NCBI RefSeq assembly: GCF_001514265.1
Contig: NZ_KQ948990.1
Span: forward strand, 938,187-1,002,186
DNA length: 64,000 nt
Direction of reading: 5' to 3'
DNA from: Streptomyces resistomycificus
GTDB lineage: Bacteria > Actinomycetota > Actinomycetes > Streptomycetales > Streptomycetaceae
Shown: positions 8,122 to 16,500 of the stretch, one piece after another
How positions within the stretch are numbered: the stretch's first letter is position 1
Layout of the letters: every line of letters starts with the position of its first letter
The notes under the pieces: generated by a model
What the model saw: only the letters and a program-made list of their open reading frames with translations
Told to the model about the DNA's origin: nothing
The model's database searches: none
Position numbers and translations under genes: made by a program

Positions 8122-8991
8122 TTACACGTCCCGCTTCTCCAGCAGCGCGACGGCGCCGGCGAACGCGGCGGCCGTGACGCCCAGGGCGATCCACAGCGGG
8201 TCCCAGCCGGAGGGGCCCGTCTCGGTGAGCGAGTTGGAGTAGAAGACGCTGAGCTGGTTCGGGATGGAGTACTCGAACAGGGCCTCGCGCAGGTCCTCCA
8301 GCGACTCGGAGAACATGAACAGCGCGATGACCAGCGGGGCCAGCACCAGGCCGATCATGATGGTGATCGCGCCCGCCGAGTGCCGGATGATCGAGCCGAC
8401 CACCAGCGAGAGCAGGCCGAGCAGCGCGACGTAGAGCGAGATGCCGAGCGTGCCCTTCAGCCATTCCTCGCCGGACGGCTCCCTCGCGCCGTCCAGCATG
8501 GCTACGTCCGCCATCGCGACGATCACGGCCGACGCCAGCGTCACCACGAACGCGACCGAGAAGAACACGATCGCCTTGGCCGCGAGGACCCGGCCGCGCG
8601 AGGGGCAGGCCACCATGGTGGTCCGGATCATCCCGGTGCCGTACTCCGAGGCGGTGGTCAGCACGCCGAGCGTGCTGACGCACATGCTGCCCAGGAGCAG
8701 CCCGAAGAAGCCGAACGACAGCGGGTTCTCGCCCGCCAGGCTCTCCGGCGCCGAGTTGGCGGCGACCAGCGCGCCGGTCGCCAGGCCGATGCCGATGACG
8801 AGCAGCACGAACACGCCGAGCGTCCACATCGTGGAGCGCACTGACCGGATCTTGGTCCACTCGGAGGCGATCGCGTGCCCGAGGTGGGTGCGCACGACCG
8901 GGATCGGCGAGGTGTACGTGGCGTTCGACGGTCCGGGCGCCGCCTGCCAGGTGGCAGCGGCCTGCGGCATCGGGGGCTGCGGGGTGCTCAT
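8122..8991 (-). CDS. ABC-2 type transporter permease (pair 1)
   Basis: A 289-residue membrane protein with six predicted helices: TMWTLGVFVLLVIGIGLATG, FGFFGLLLGSMCVSTLGVLT, FFSVAFVVTLASAVIVA, LYVALLGLLSLVVGS, ITIMIGLVLAPLVIALF and WIALGVTAAAFAGAVALL. It begins with a cytosolic Pro/Ala-rich stretch, then EWTKIRSVRSTMW, shared with the paralogue at 10.4-11.2 kb. ATG 8991 overlaps the TGA of the ATPase gene by four bases (ATGA), so translation is coupled. It ends LLEKRDV; the paralogue ends LLKKRDA. The substrate is unknown. Confidence 0.88.
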   Translation of the reverse strand: MSTPQPPMPQAAATWQAAPGPSNATYTSPIPVVRTHLGHAIASEWTKIRSVRSTMWTLGVFVLLVIGIGLATGALVAANSAPESLAGENPLSFGFFGLLLGSMCVSTLGVLTTASEYGTGMIRTTMVACPSRGRVLAAKAIVFFSVAFVVTLASAVIVAMADVAMLDGAREPSGEEWLKGTLGISLYVALLGLLSLVVGSIIRHSAGAITIMIGLVLAPLVIALFMFSESLEDLREALFEYSIPNQLSVFYSNSLTETGPSGWDPLWIALGVTAAAFAGAVALLEKRDV

Positions 8992-10319
8992 CGGGCGTCC
9001 TCGGGCTTGGTCAGGTCGGAGGAGGGGGCGGCGGCCGCGGGCGCGGCGGGCTGCGCGGCCGGAGGCTGTCCCTGCGGGGCTTGCGGGGCTTGCGGGGCTT
9101 GCGGGGCTTGCGGGGCTTGCGGGGCCTGCGGGGCCTGTGGGGCCTGTGGGGCGGCGGGAGCCGGCTGGGCGTACGGGTTGGGCGCACCGGCACCCGGGGC
9201 CGGGGCGCCGTAGGGCCCGGCCGGCGGCTGTCCCTGGGCGCCGGGGTACCCCGGCGCCACCGGCGCGCCCTGCGGCGCGAACGGCTGGCCGCCCGGCTGG
9301 GGCGGCGGCGGGGCGTACCAGCCCGGCTGGCCCTGTCCGGGCACCGGCATCGGCGGCTGCGCGCCCGGCGGCAGCGGCTGCTGGAGCCCGGACTTCTGGT
9401 CGATGGTGGAGCGGTAGTCGACGGCGCCCTGCGTCATCCGCATGTACGCCTCCTCCAGCGAGGCCTGGTGCGGCGACAGCTCCCACAGCCGTACGTCGGT
9501 GTCGTGCGCGATGTCGCTGATGCGCGGCAGCGCCAGCCCCGTCACGCGCAGCGCGCCGTCCTGCTCGGGCATCACGTGCCCGCCGGCCTCGGCCAGCGCG
9601 GACGACAGCTTCTCGCGCAGCTGCGGATCGGCGTCGGGCGTACGGACCCGCGCGAAGTCGGCGGAGTTCGCCGAGATGAAGTCCTTGATGCTCATGTCGG
9701 CGAGCAGCTGGCCGCGCCCGATCACGATCAGGTGGTCGGCGGTCAGCGCCATCTCGCTCATGAGGTGGGACGAGACGAAGACCGTACGGCCCTCCGCCGC
9801 GAGCGCCTTCATGAGGTTGCGCACCCACAGGATGCCCTCGGGGTCGAGACCGTTGACCGGCTCGTCGAACAGCAGTACCTGGGGGTCGCCGAGCAGCGCG
9901 GCGGCGATGCCGAGGCGCTGGCCCATGCCGAGGGAGAAGCCCTTGGAGCGCTTTCTCGCCACGTCCTGGAGGCCGACCACACCGAGCACCTCGTCGACCC
10001 GGCGGGCCGGGATGCCGGACAGCTGGGCCAGGCTCAGCAGGTGGTTGCGGGCGGCCCGGCCGCCGTGCACGGCCTTGGCGTCGAGCAGCGCGCCGACCTG
10101 GCGGGGCGCGTTGGGCAGCTTGCGGTAGGGGTAGCCGCCGATCGTCACCTGCCCCGAGGTGGGGTTGTCCAGCCCGAGGATCATCCGCATGGTCGTCGAC
10201 TTGCCCGAGCCGTTGGGCCCGAGGAAGCCGGTGACCGCGCCGGGCCGCACCTGGAAGGAAAGGTTGTACACAGCGGTCTTGTCGCCGTAGCGCTTCGTCA
10301 GGCCGACTGCCTCGATCAT
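8988..10319 (-). CDS. ABC transporter ATP-binding protein with APQ-repeat tail (pair 1)
   Basis: A 443-residue ATPase from ATG 10319 (MIEAVGLTKRYGDKTAV). Walker A is GPNGSGKST (34-42), the signature is SLGMGQRL, and Walker B is VLLFDEPVNGLDPEG, followed by SSHLMSEM. After the normal 310 or so residues it carries a Pro/Gln/Gly/Ala-rich tail of about 130 residues, including nine tandem Ala-Pro-Gln triplets encoded by a 9 bp DNA repeat. The paralogue at 11.2 kb lacks this tail. The partner permease overlaps its stop. The start at 10319 has only a nearby GGAG; a GTG at 10337 is an alternative. Confidence 0.88.
   Translation of the reverse strand: MIEAVGLTKRYGDKTAVYNLSFQVRPGAVTGFLGPNGSGKSTTMRMILGLDNPTSGQVTIGGYPYRKLPNAPRQVGALLDAKAVHGGRAARNHLLSLAQLSGIPARRVDEVLGVVGLQDVARKRSKGFSLGMGQRLGIAAALLGDPQVLLFDEPVNGLDPEGILWVRNLMKALAAEGRTVFVSSHLMSEMALTADHLIVIGRGQLLADMSIKDFISANSADFARVRTPDADPQLREKLSSALAEAGGHVMPEQDGALRVTGLALPRISDIAHDTDVRLWELSPHQASLEEAYMRMTQGAVDYRSTIDQKSGLQQPLPPGAQPPMPVPGQGQPGWYAPPPPQPGGQPFAPQGAPVAPGYPGAQGQPPAGPYGAPAPGAGAPNPYAQPAPAAPQAPQAPQAPQAPQAPQAPQAPQAPQGQPPAAQPAAPAAAAPSSDLTKPEDAR
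9071..9151. repeat. 9 bp tandem repeat, nine units
   Basis: Nine head-to-tail copies of a 9 bp unit: one CCTGCGGGG, five identical CTTGCGGGG, one CCTGCGGGG and two CCTGTGGGG. It is in frame in the ATPase gene and encodes Ala-Pro-Gln triplets on the minus strand. The five identical units suggest recent slippage, so copy number may vary between strains. Confidence 0.95.
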
Positions 10320-10397
10320 GCTCCGCACCCATCGCAAGGTTCAGGACAGCGGGGCACACGCCCCCCGTAAGGGTTAGGAGCTTATCCGGGCGCTGAC

Positions 10398-10430
10398 GGT
10401 TCCGCTCAAATGAAAGCAAAGAACGGAACC
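10398..10430. terminator. Putative terminator after permease of pair 2
   Basis: Inverted repeat GGTTCCG (10398-10404) and CGGAACC (10424-10430), directly abutting the TAG of the minus-strand permease. The loop is AT-rich and 19 bases long. It would separate pair 2 from pair 1, which needs its own promoter in the remaining 78 bp before 10319. Confidence 0.45.
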
Positions 10431-11201
10431 CTACGCGTCCCTCTTCTTCAACAGGACATAACCGCCGAGCAGCGCGGCGACCACCCACAGCGCCATGATC
10501 CCGAGACCGCCCCAGGGGCCGTACGGAGTGTCGTCGTCGATCGGCGTGACCACTTGCATGATCTTGCTACCGGCCTGGTCGGGCAGATACCGGCCGATCT
10601 TCTTGGTGGCGTCGACGTTGCCCAGGATGTTGGAGATCAGGAAGAAGAACGGCATCAGGATGCCCAGCGACAGCATCGGTGAGCGCAGCATCGCGGCGAC
10701 GCCCATCGAGAACACCGCGATGAGGGTCATGTAGACACCGCCGCCGATCACCGCGCGCAGCACCCCGGAGTCGCCGATCGACGCCTTGTGCTCGCCGAGC
10801 ATCGCCTGCCCGAGGAAGAAGGCGACGAAGCTCGTGGCCATGCCGACGACGAGCGCGAGAGCGGTGGCCACCGCGATCTTGCCGGCCAGGAACGTGCCGC
10901 GCCGCGGTACGGCGGCCAGCGAGGTGCGGATCATGCCGGTGCTGTACTCGTTCGACACGACCAGCACGCCGAACACGATCATCGCGAGCTGGCCCAGGCT
11001 CATGCCGGCGAAGCTGATGAACGTCGGGTCGAAGGAGAGCCGGTCGTTGCGGCTCATGTTGTCGAACTCGTTCTTCGACAGGGCCGAGATCAGCATGCCG
11101 AGGGCGATGGTCACCACCACGGCCAGCGAGAGCGTCCACACGGTGGACGCCACCGACCGGATCTTGGTCCATTCGGACCGTACGACCTGGAGCGCCGCCA
11201 T
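10431..11201 (-). CDS. ABC-2 type transporter permease (pair 2)
   Basis: A 256-residue paralogue of the permease at 8.1-9.0 kb, starting MAALQVVRSEWTKIRSVAST at ATG 11201 after GGAAGGGGAA. Six hydrophobic helices are evident, including VWTLSLAVVVTIALGMLISA, FAGMSLGQLAMIVFGVLVV, ALVVGMATSFVAFFL, MTLIAVFSMGVAAML, LSLGILMPFFFLISNIL and GIMALWVVAALLGGYVL. It starts two bases after the stop of its ATPase gene, so the two form an operon. It lacks the N-terminal Pro-rich extension of pair 1. Substrate is unknown; such pairs often act in drug or lipid export or in coping with cell-wall stress, but nothing here decides that. Confidence 0.88.
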   Translation of the reverse strand: MAALQVVRSEWTKIRSVASTVWTLSLAVVVTIALGMLISALSKNEFDNMSRNDRLSFDPTFISFAGMSLGQLAMIVFGVLVVSNEYSTGMIRTSLAAVPRRGTFLAGKIAVATALALVVGMATSFVAFFLGQAMLGEHKASIGDSGVLRAVIGGGVYMTLIAVFSMGVAAMLRSPMLSLGILMPFFFLISNILGNVDATKKIGRYLPDQAGSKIMQVVTPIDDDTPYGPWGGLGIMALWVVAALLGGYVLLKKRDA

Positions 11202-11203
11202 GG

Positions 11204-12160
11204 TCAGTTCCCCTTCCAGCCGTCGCCCCACTGCGGCTGCGGTGCGGAGGGCGTGTCGGAGTGTGCGTGGTACTCGACCGACTCCGCGGTCAGCTGCATG
11301 AACGCCTCCTCCAGGGAGGCCTGCTGGGGACTCAGCTCGTGCAGCACGATCTGGTACTGCGCGGCGAGTTCACCGATCTGCGCGGACTTGTCGCCGTCGA
11401 CCTCCAGCACGCCGTTGCCGGTCTCCACGACGGTGATCCCGGCGCTGTGCAGGACGTCGAGCAGTCGCTCGCGTTGCGGAGTGCGGATACGGACGTAGGA
11501 CCGCGAGTTCTGCGCGATGAAGTCGGCCATGGAGGTGTCGGCGAGCAGCCGCCCCTGTCCGATGACCACCAGGTGGTCGGCGGTCAGCGCCATCTCGCTC
11601 ATCAGGTGACTGGAGACGAACACGGTCCGCCCCTGCGCCGCCAGCGACTTCATCAGGTTGCGGATCCAGTGGATGCCCTCGGGGTCGAGGCCGTTGACCG
11701 GCTCGTCGAACATCAGGATCCGCGGGTCGCCGAGCAGCGCCCCCGCGATGCCGAGCCGTTGGCCCATGCCGAGCGAGAAGCCCTTGGCCTTCTTCTTCGC
11801 GACCGCGGTCAGGCCCACCGTGTCCAGCACCTCGTGCACCCGCTGCTTCGGGATGCCGTTGCTCTGCGCCAGGCACAGCAGGTGGTTGAAGGCGCTGCGG
11901 CCACCGTGCATGGCCTTGGCGTCCAGCAGGGCGCCGATGTACTTGAGCGGGTCCGTCAACTGGTCGTAGTGCTTGCCGTCGATACGGACGTCCCCGGCGG
12001 TCGGCCGGTCGAGCCCCAGCATCATCCGCATGGTCGTCGACTTGCCGGCGCCGTTGGGCCCGAGGAAACCCGTGACGATGCCCGGTCTGACCGTGCAGGT
12101 CAGGTTGTTGACCGCCACCTTCTCGCCGTACCGCTTGGTCAGCCCCTCGAGCTCGATCAT
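11204..12160 (-). CDS. ABC transporter ATP-binding protein (pair 2)
   Basis: A 318-residue ATPase from ATG 12160 (MIELEGLTKRYGEKVAV). Walker A GPNGAGKST (34-42), signature SLGMGQRL, Walker B ILMFDEPVNGLDPEG, and switch SSHLMSEM are all intact. It is closely similar along its length to the pair 1 ATPase, including the unusual LDAKAMHGGRSAFNHLL segment, so the two pairs arose by tandem duplication. Upstream in-frame codons to 12349 look non-coding and overlap the filP terminator region, so I use the ATG that fits the family start. It is the first gene of its operon. Confidence 0.9.
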   Translation of the reverse strand: MIELEGLTKRYGEKVAVNNLTCTVRPGIVTGFLGPNGAGKSTTMRMMLGLDRPTAGDVRIDGKHYDQLTDPLKYIGALLDAKAMHGGRSAFNHLLCLAQSNGIPKQRVHEVLDTVGLTAVAKKKAKGFSLGMGQRLGIAGALLGDPRILMFDEPVNGLDPEGIHWIRNLMKSLAAQGRTVFVSSHLMSEMALTADHLVVIGQGRLLADTSMADFIAQNSRSYVRIRTPQRERLLDVLHSAGITVVETGNGVLEVDGDKSAQIGELAAQYQIVLHELSPQQASLEEAFMQLTAESVEYHAHSDTPSAPQPQWGDGWKGN

Positions 12161-12355
12161 GCGACCCACGCTAGGACCCGCTTTCGGCCGATGCCACCCG
12201 AATGGGCAAACGGAGACCGACGAGAGCGGCAAGAAAGCCGAAAGCCGGCCGGCAGCGCGGCCGCGAGCCGGGGCCCGGGGCAACCACGGACAGACCGCAC
12301 GGGCTGCCGGCGGAAACCCTGCTTGCCGCTGGTCACCTGAGCCAGGCACGACAAA

Positions 12356-12385
12356 GGCCCGCGTCCCCGGGAGGGAACGCGGGCC
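12356..12385. terminator. Terminator downstream of filP
   Basis: Stem GGCCCGCGT (12356-12364) and ACGCGGGCC (12377-12385), extendable by two G-C pairs with a one-base bulge. It lies 35 bp after the filP stop on the minus strand. The rest of the 12161-12419 gap shows no gene. Confidence 0.7.
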
Positions 12386-12419
12386 GCTGTCGCGCTACTT
12401 CACTCGACGACCGGGACGG

Positions 12420-13355
12420 TTACCGGGACTGCTGGGCCGGGACCCCGCGGGAGATCGGCTCGTCGTCGGCCGGCGTGGAGGCGGCGGCCACCGCGGCGCC
12501 CGTGAGCGTGGCGAGCATCTCGCGCACGTTCGTCAGCTGGGCGTTGATGGAGTCGCGGCGGTTGGTGAGCGCCGCCAGCTCGCGCTCGGATTCCGAACGG
12601 ATGCGGTCCGCCTTGGCGTTGGCGTCGGCCACGATGTCCTCGGCCTGGCGCTGCGCCGTCTCGACGGTCTGGCGGGCGCGGCGCTCGGCGTCCGTGCGCA
12701 GCTTCTCCGCCTCCAGACGAAGCTGCTCCGCGCGGTGCTCGATCTCCGCGAGGCGCTTCTCCGCCTTCTGCTGACGGGACGCGAGGTCGCGCTCCGACTG
12801 CTCGCGACGCTTGGCGAGGTTGGTCTCGAAGTCGGCGGCGGCCTGCGCGGCCTTGGCGCGGGTCTCCTCGAAGAGGGCGTCGGCCTCCTCACGCTTCGAC
12901 TGGGCGTCCTTCTGTGCCTCGGAGCGCAGCTGCGAGGCGTCACTCTTGGCCTTCTCGACGATCCGGACGCCCTCGTCCTCGGCCTTGGACTTGCGCTCCG
13001 CAGCGAACGATTCTGCGTCGTTGCGAACCTGCTGGGCCGCCGACTCGGCGAGCTCGCGGTGCTGCTCGGCCGCGCGACGGGCCTCCTCGCGCAGATCCTT
13101 GGCCTCTTCCTCGGCGAGGCGGAGGATCTTCTCGACACGCGCGCCGAGACCGGCGTACGACGGCTCGGCGTCGCTTACCTGGGCCTGGGCGTTCTGCGTC
13201 TCGAGGTGGAGCTCCTCGATGCGCTTTTCCAGAGCGGTGATGCGGGCGAGAGCGCTGTCACGATCGGAGACGAGCTTCGAGATCCGTTCGTCCACCTGAG
13301 CGCGGTCGTACCCACGCCGCACAAGCTCGAAGCCGTAGGGGGAAGTGTCGCTCAT
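12420..13355 (-). CDS. filP: Intermediate-filament-like coiled-coil protein FilP
   Basis: A 311-residue protein, almost wholly coiled coil, from ATG 13355 with ACAGGAA upstream. FilP forms a network behind the hyphal tip, gives rigidity, and interacts with DivIVA and Scy. The N-terminus MSDTSPYGFELVRRGYDRAQVDERI is a DivIVA-like head. The body is Glu/Ala/Arg-rich heptad sequence (AEEEAKDLREEARRAAEQHRELAE and so on). It ends in a loose Ala/Pro/Ser tail. Length equals the known S. coelicolor protein (about 310), and its position directly after scy is as expected. The older label, cellulose-binding protein, reflects a misnomer. About 180 bp separate it from scy, so it may also have its own promoter. 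Confidence 0.93.
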   Translation of the reverse strand: MSDTSPYGFELVRRGYDRAQVDERISKLVSDRDSALARITALEKRIEELHLETQNAQAQVSDAEPSYAGLGARVEKILRLAEEEAKDLREEARRAAEQHRELAESAAQQVRNDAESFAAERKSKAEDEGVRIVEKAKSDASQLRSEAQKDAQSKREEADALFEETRAKAAQAAADFETNLAKRREQSERDLASRQQKAEKRLAEIEHRAEQLRLEAEKLRTDAERRARQTVETAQRQAEDIVADANAKADRIRSESERELAALTNRRDSINAQLTNVREMLATLTGAAVAAASTPADDEPISRGVPAQQSR

Positions 13356-13538
13356 GGGGTTCCTGTCGAATGAGACCGGTGAGGTGATAGGTGGAATCCT
13401 AGGGGCCTGAGCGGTGTGTCATCGAGCGGATGCGTGTTTGATCTGGAGAATGACACCCCTTTTGGGTGGCTAACCGTCGGACTACTTGCCAAAGACTTGG
13501 TCAAAGGCCCCAGAAGACACCGGAATCCGGCGTGTCCG

Positions 13539-16500
13539 CTAGCCGTCCGTCGACTTGCCACCCGACCGGGGTGATCCGACGGCCGCGCCGGCCTTGACGC
13601 CACCGTCCTTGCCCGCCCCGGGGGCCTCGAAGGATTCCAACGCCTCCAGAACGTCCTGGACACGGGAGATCTCGGCGTTGATGTCCTCGCGGCGACGCAC
13701 CAGGATCTCCAGCTCGCGCTTGCCCTCCTCGACCGTGCGCCTGGCCTCGCGGATCGCCTCGGCCTTGAGCTCCTCGGCCTCGCGCACGAGCGCGGCCTTC
13801 TTCTGCTCGGCCTCCTTGAGCAGCCCCTCGGCCTTCTTGACGGCGGCGATCCGCACCTTGCCGGCCTCGGAGTTGGCCTCCGACACCAGCTCCCTGGCCT
13901 TCGCCTCCGCCTTCGCGAGCTGCTCCTCGGAGGCCTTGATCAGCGCGTCGCAGCGGTCTCCGGTCGACTTCATGGTCTCGGCGGCCTCGCGGCGGGCCCG
14001 CTCGTGCAGGTTCTCGATCTCGGTGGTGATGCGGTCGCGCAGCTCCTCGGCGCGCTCCCTTATCGCGGTGGCGTCCCGGCGGGCGCCGACGAGCAGGTCG
14101 TCCGCGTCCGTACGGGCCTTCTCCACCCGCGCGTTGCCCTCGATCGTCGCCTCGGACACCAGCCGGTCGGCCTCGGTGCGGGCCGCGCCGACCATGCTGT
14201 CGGCCTGGGCCTCGGCGTCCGCGGTGGTCTGCTGCGCCTGCTGCTGCGCCTCGGTGAGCAGCTTGTCGGCCTCGGCGGTGGTCTCCGTGATGAGCTTGTC
14301 GACCTGCTCCGCCGCCTCGGAACGCCGCTTGTTGGCGTCCTTGCGGGCTTCGTCGAGGGTGCGCTCGGCCTCCTCGCGCGCGGCCGCGGTGACCCGCTCG
14401 GCCTCCGCGAGGGCGTCCGCCCGGGCCCGCTCCGACTCGCTGCGGACCCGCTCGGCGTGCTGCTGGGCCGCGCCGACCGTCTCGGCGGCCTCGGCACGCA
14501 GCCGCTCCGCGTCGCCGCCGGCCTCCGCGAGCAGCTGTTCGGCCTTGGCACGGGCCTCGGTCCTGACCCGCTCGGCCTCCGCGACCGTCTCCGACCTGAG
14601 CCGCTCCGCCTCGGCGACCGTCTCCTGGCGCAGCCGGTCGGTGTCCGTGAGCGTCTCGGTGGTGAGCCGCTCGGCCTCGTTGCGCGCCTCGGTGATGAGG
14701 GTGTCGGCCTGGGTCGCCGCGTCCGACCGGATGCGGTTGGCGTCGTCGCGGGCGTCCGCCCGGGTACGGGCCGCCGCCTGGTCGGCCTCGGCGATGGCGT
14801 CCGACGCCTCCGTGCGCACCCGCTGGGCGTGCTCGGACGCGTCCGACCTGAGGCGCTCCGCCTCGGCGATCGCCTCCGAAACAGTGCGCTCCGCGAGCGA
14901 CTTGGCGGCGTCCGTCTCCTCCTGGGCCTCGCGGCGGATGCGGCTCGCGTCCTCGGCGGCCCGCTCCCGCTCGGCGTAGGCGTCGCCGCGGACCCGGTCC
15001 GACTCCTCCTGGGCCTCGCGCCGGGTACGGTCCGCCGCGTGCTCGGCGGCCGAACGCAGCCCGGTGATCTCCTCCTGGGCCTGCTCGTGCAGCCCCGCGA
15101 CCGAGTCGCGTACCTGCTGGGCGTGCTGCTCGGCGGCCGACACCATCTCGGTGGCCCGCCGGTCCGCCTCCTCGACCAGCCGTACGGCCTCGGCCTGGGC
15201 GTCCTCGACGCGCTTGCGCGCCGACGCCAGCAGTTCCTCGCTCTGCTCGCGGGCCCGCTCGCGCTCCTGGTCGGCCTCCTGGCGGGCGGTGCCGAGGTAC
15301 TCCTCGGCCTCGCGGCGCCGCCGGTTGGCCTCCTCCTGCGCGGCGGCCAGCGTCTCGGACGCCTCCGTCGCCAGCCGTTCGGCGGCGGCCTGCGCCTCCG
15401 CCCGGACCCGGTCGGCGCTCTCCTGGGCCTCCGTCTTCAGCCGCTCGGCCTCCGCCGCCGCCTCCGACCGCAGACGTACGGCGACGGCCTCGCCCTCCGC
15501 GCGGGAGGCGGAGGCGTCGGACGCGGCCTCGGTGCGCAGCCGTTCGGCCTCCGCCTCGGCCTGCTGCTGGAGGGTGCGGATCCGCTCGGCGGCCTCGCCG
15601 CGCAGCCGCTCGTTCTCCTCGGCCGTCTCGCGGCGGATCCGCGAGGCCTCCTCACGGGCCTCGGTCAGCGCCTGCTCGGCGGCGGTGAGGCGCTCCTCGG
15701 CCTCGGTGTGCAGCCGCGTCAGTTCCTCGGCGGCCTCCGCGCGGCGGGCCTCTATGGCCCGCTCGGTCTCCTCGTGCAGCTCCGACGCCGCCCGCTCGGC
15801 GTCGGCCCTGATGCCCTCGGACTGCTCGACGACCTCGGCGCGGTGCCGCTCGGCCTCCTTGCGGGTGCGCTCCAGGGTCTCCTCGGCCTGCCGGCGCAGG
15901 GTGGTGGCCCGCTCGATGGCCTCCGTACGGACCTTCTCGCTGTCCGTGGTGGCCTTCTGGCGCAGCTCGTCCGCGTCCTGGCGGGCCTTGCCCAGCAGTT
16001 CCTCGGCGGTCTTGGCCGCCTCCTCGATCTGCTGGACGGCCTCCTTGCGGGCCTCGGAGCGGATCTTCTCGCCCTCGGCGACCGCCTCGGAGCGCAGCTG
16101 CTCGGCCTCGCCGCGCAGCCGGCGCGCCTCCTCCTGGAGCTCGACCGTCTTGGCGCGGTACTCCTTGGTGTCGTCCTTCGCCGTGCCCTTGAGCTGCTCG
16201 GCGATGTCGTGCGCCTCGGCCCGCAGCCGGTCCGCCTCGGTCTCCGCCTCGGTGCGGATCCGCTCGGCCTCCTCGGCGGCTGCCTTGGTGGTCTTCCGCG
16301 CGTCCTCCTGCGCCCTGTTGAGGACGTCCTCGGCCGTCTTGGCCGCCTTGGACAGCTGGGTCGCGCTCTCCTCGGCCGTGAGGGTGCGAGCCTTCTCGGC
16401 GGCCTCGTCGAGGAGTTTCTCCGCCTCGGCGCGGGCGTCCGCGACGATCTGCTCGGCGTCCGACCTGGTGGCCTCGGCCTCCTTGGTGGCCTCGCTGACG

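Noticed and set aside
9071..9151. CRISPR-like or satellite array
   Set aside because: Units are 9 bp without spacers and lie in frame in a coding sequence.
8122..10488. A single long minus-strand frame suggesting an ATPase-permease fusion
   Set aside because: The ATPase with all motifs reads in another frame and ends with TGA overlapping the permease ATG; the fused frame lacks ATPase motifs over the first part.
13454..13468. CACCC-CTTTT-GGGTG inverted repeat between scy and filP
   Set aside because: Five-base arms are too short to call a terminator or operator without support.
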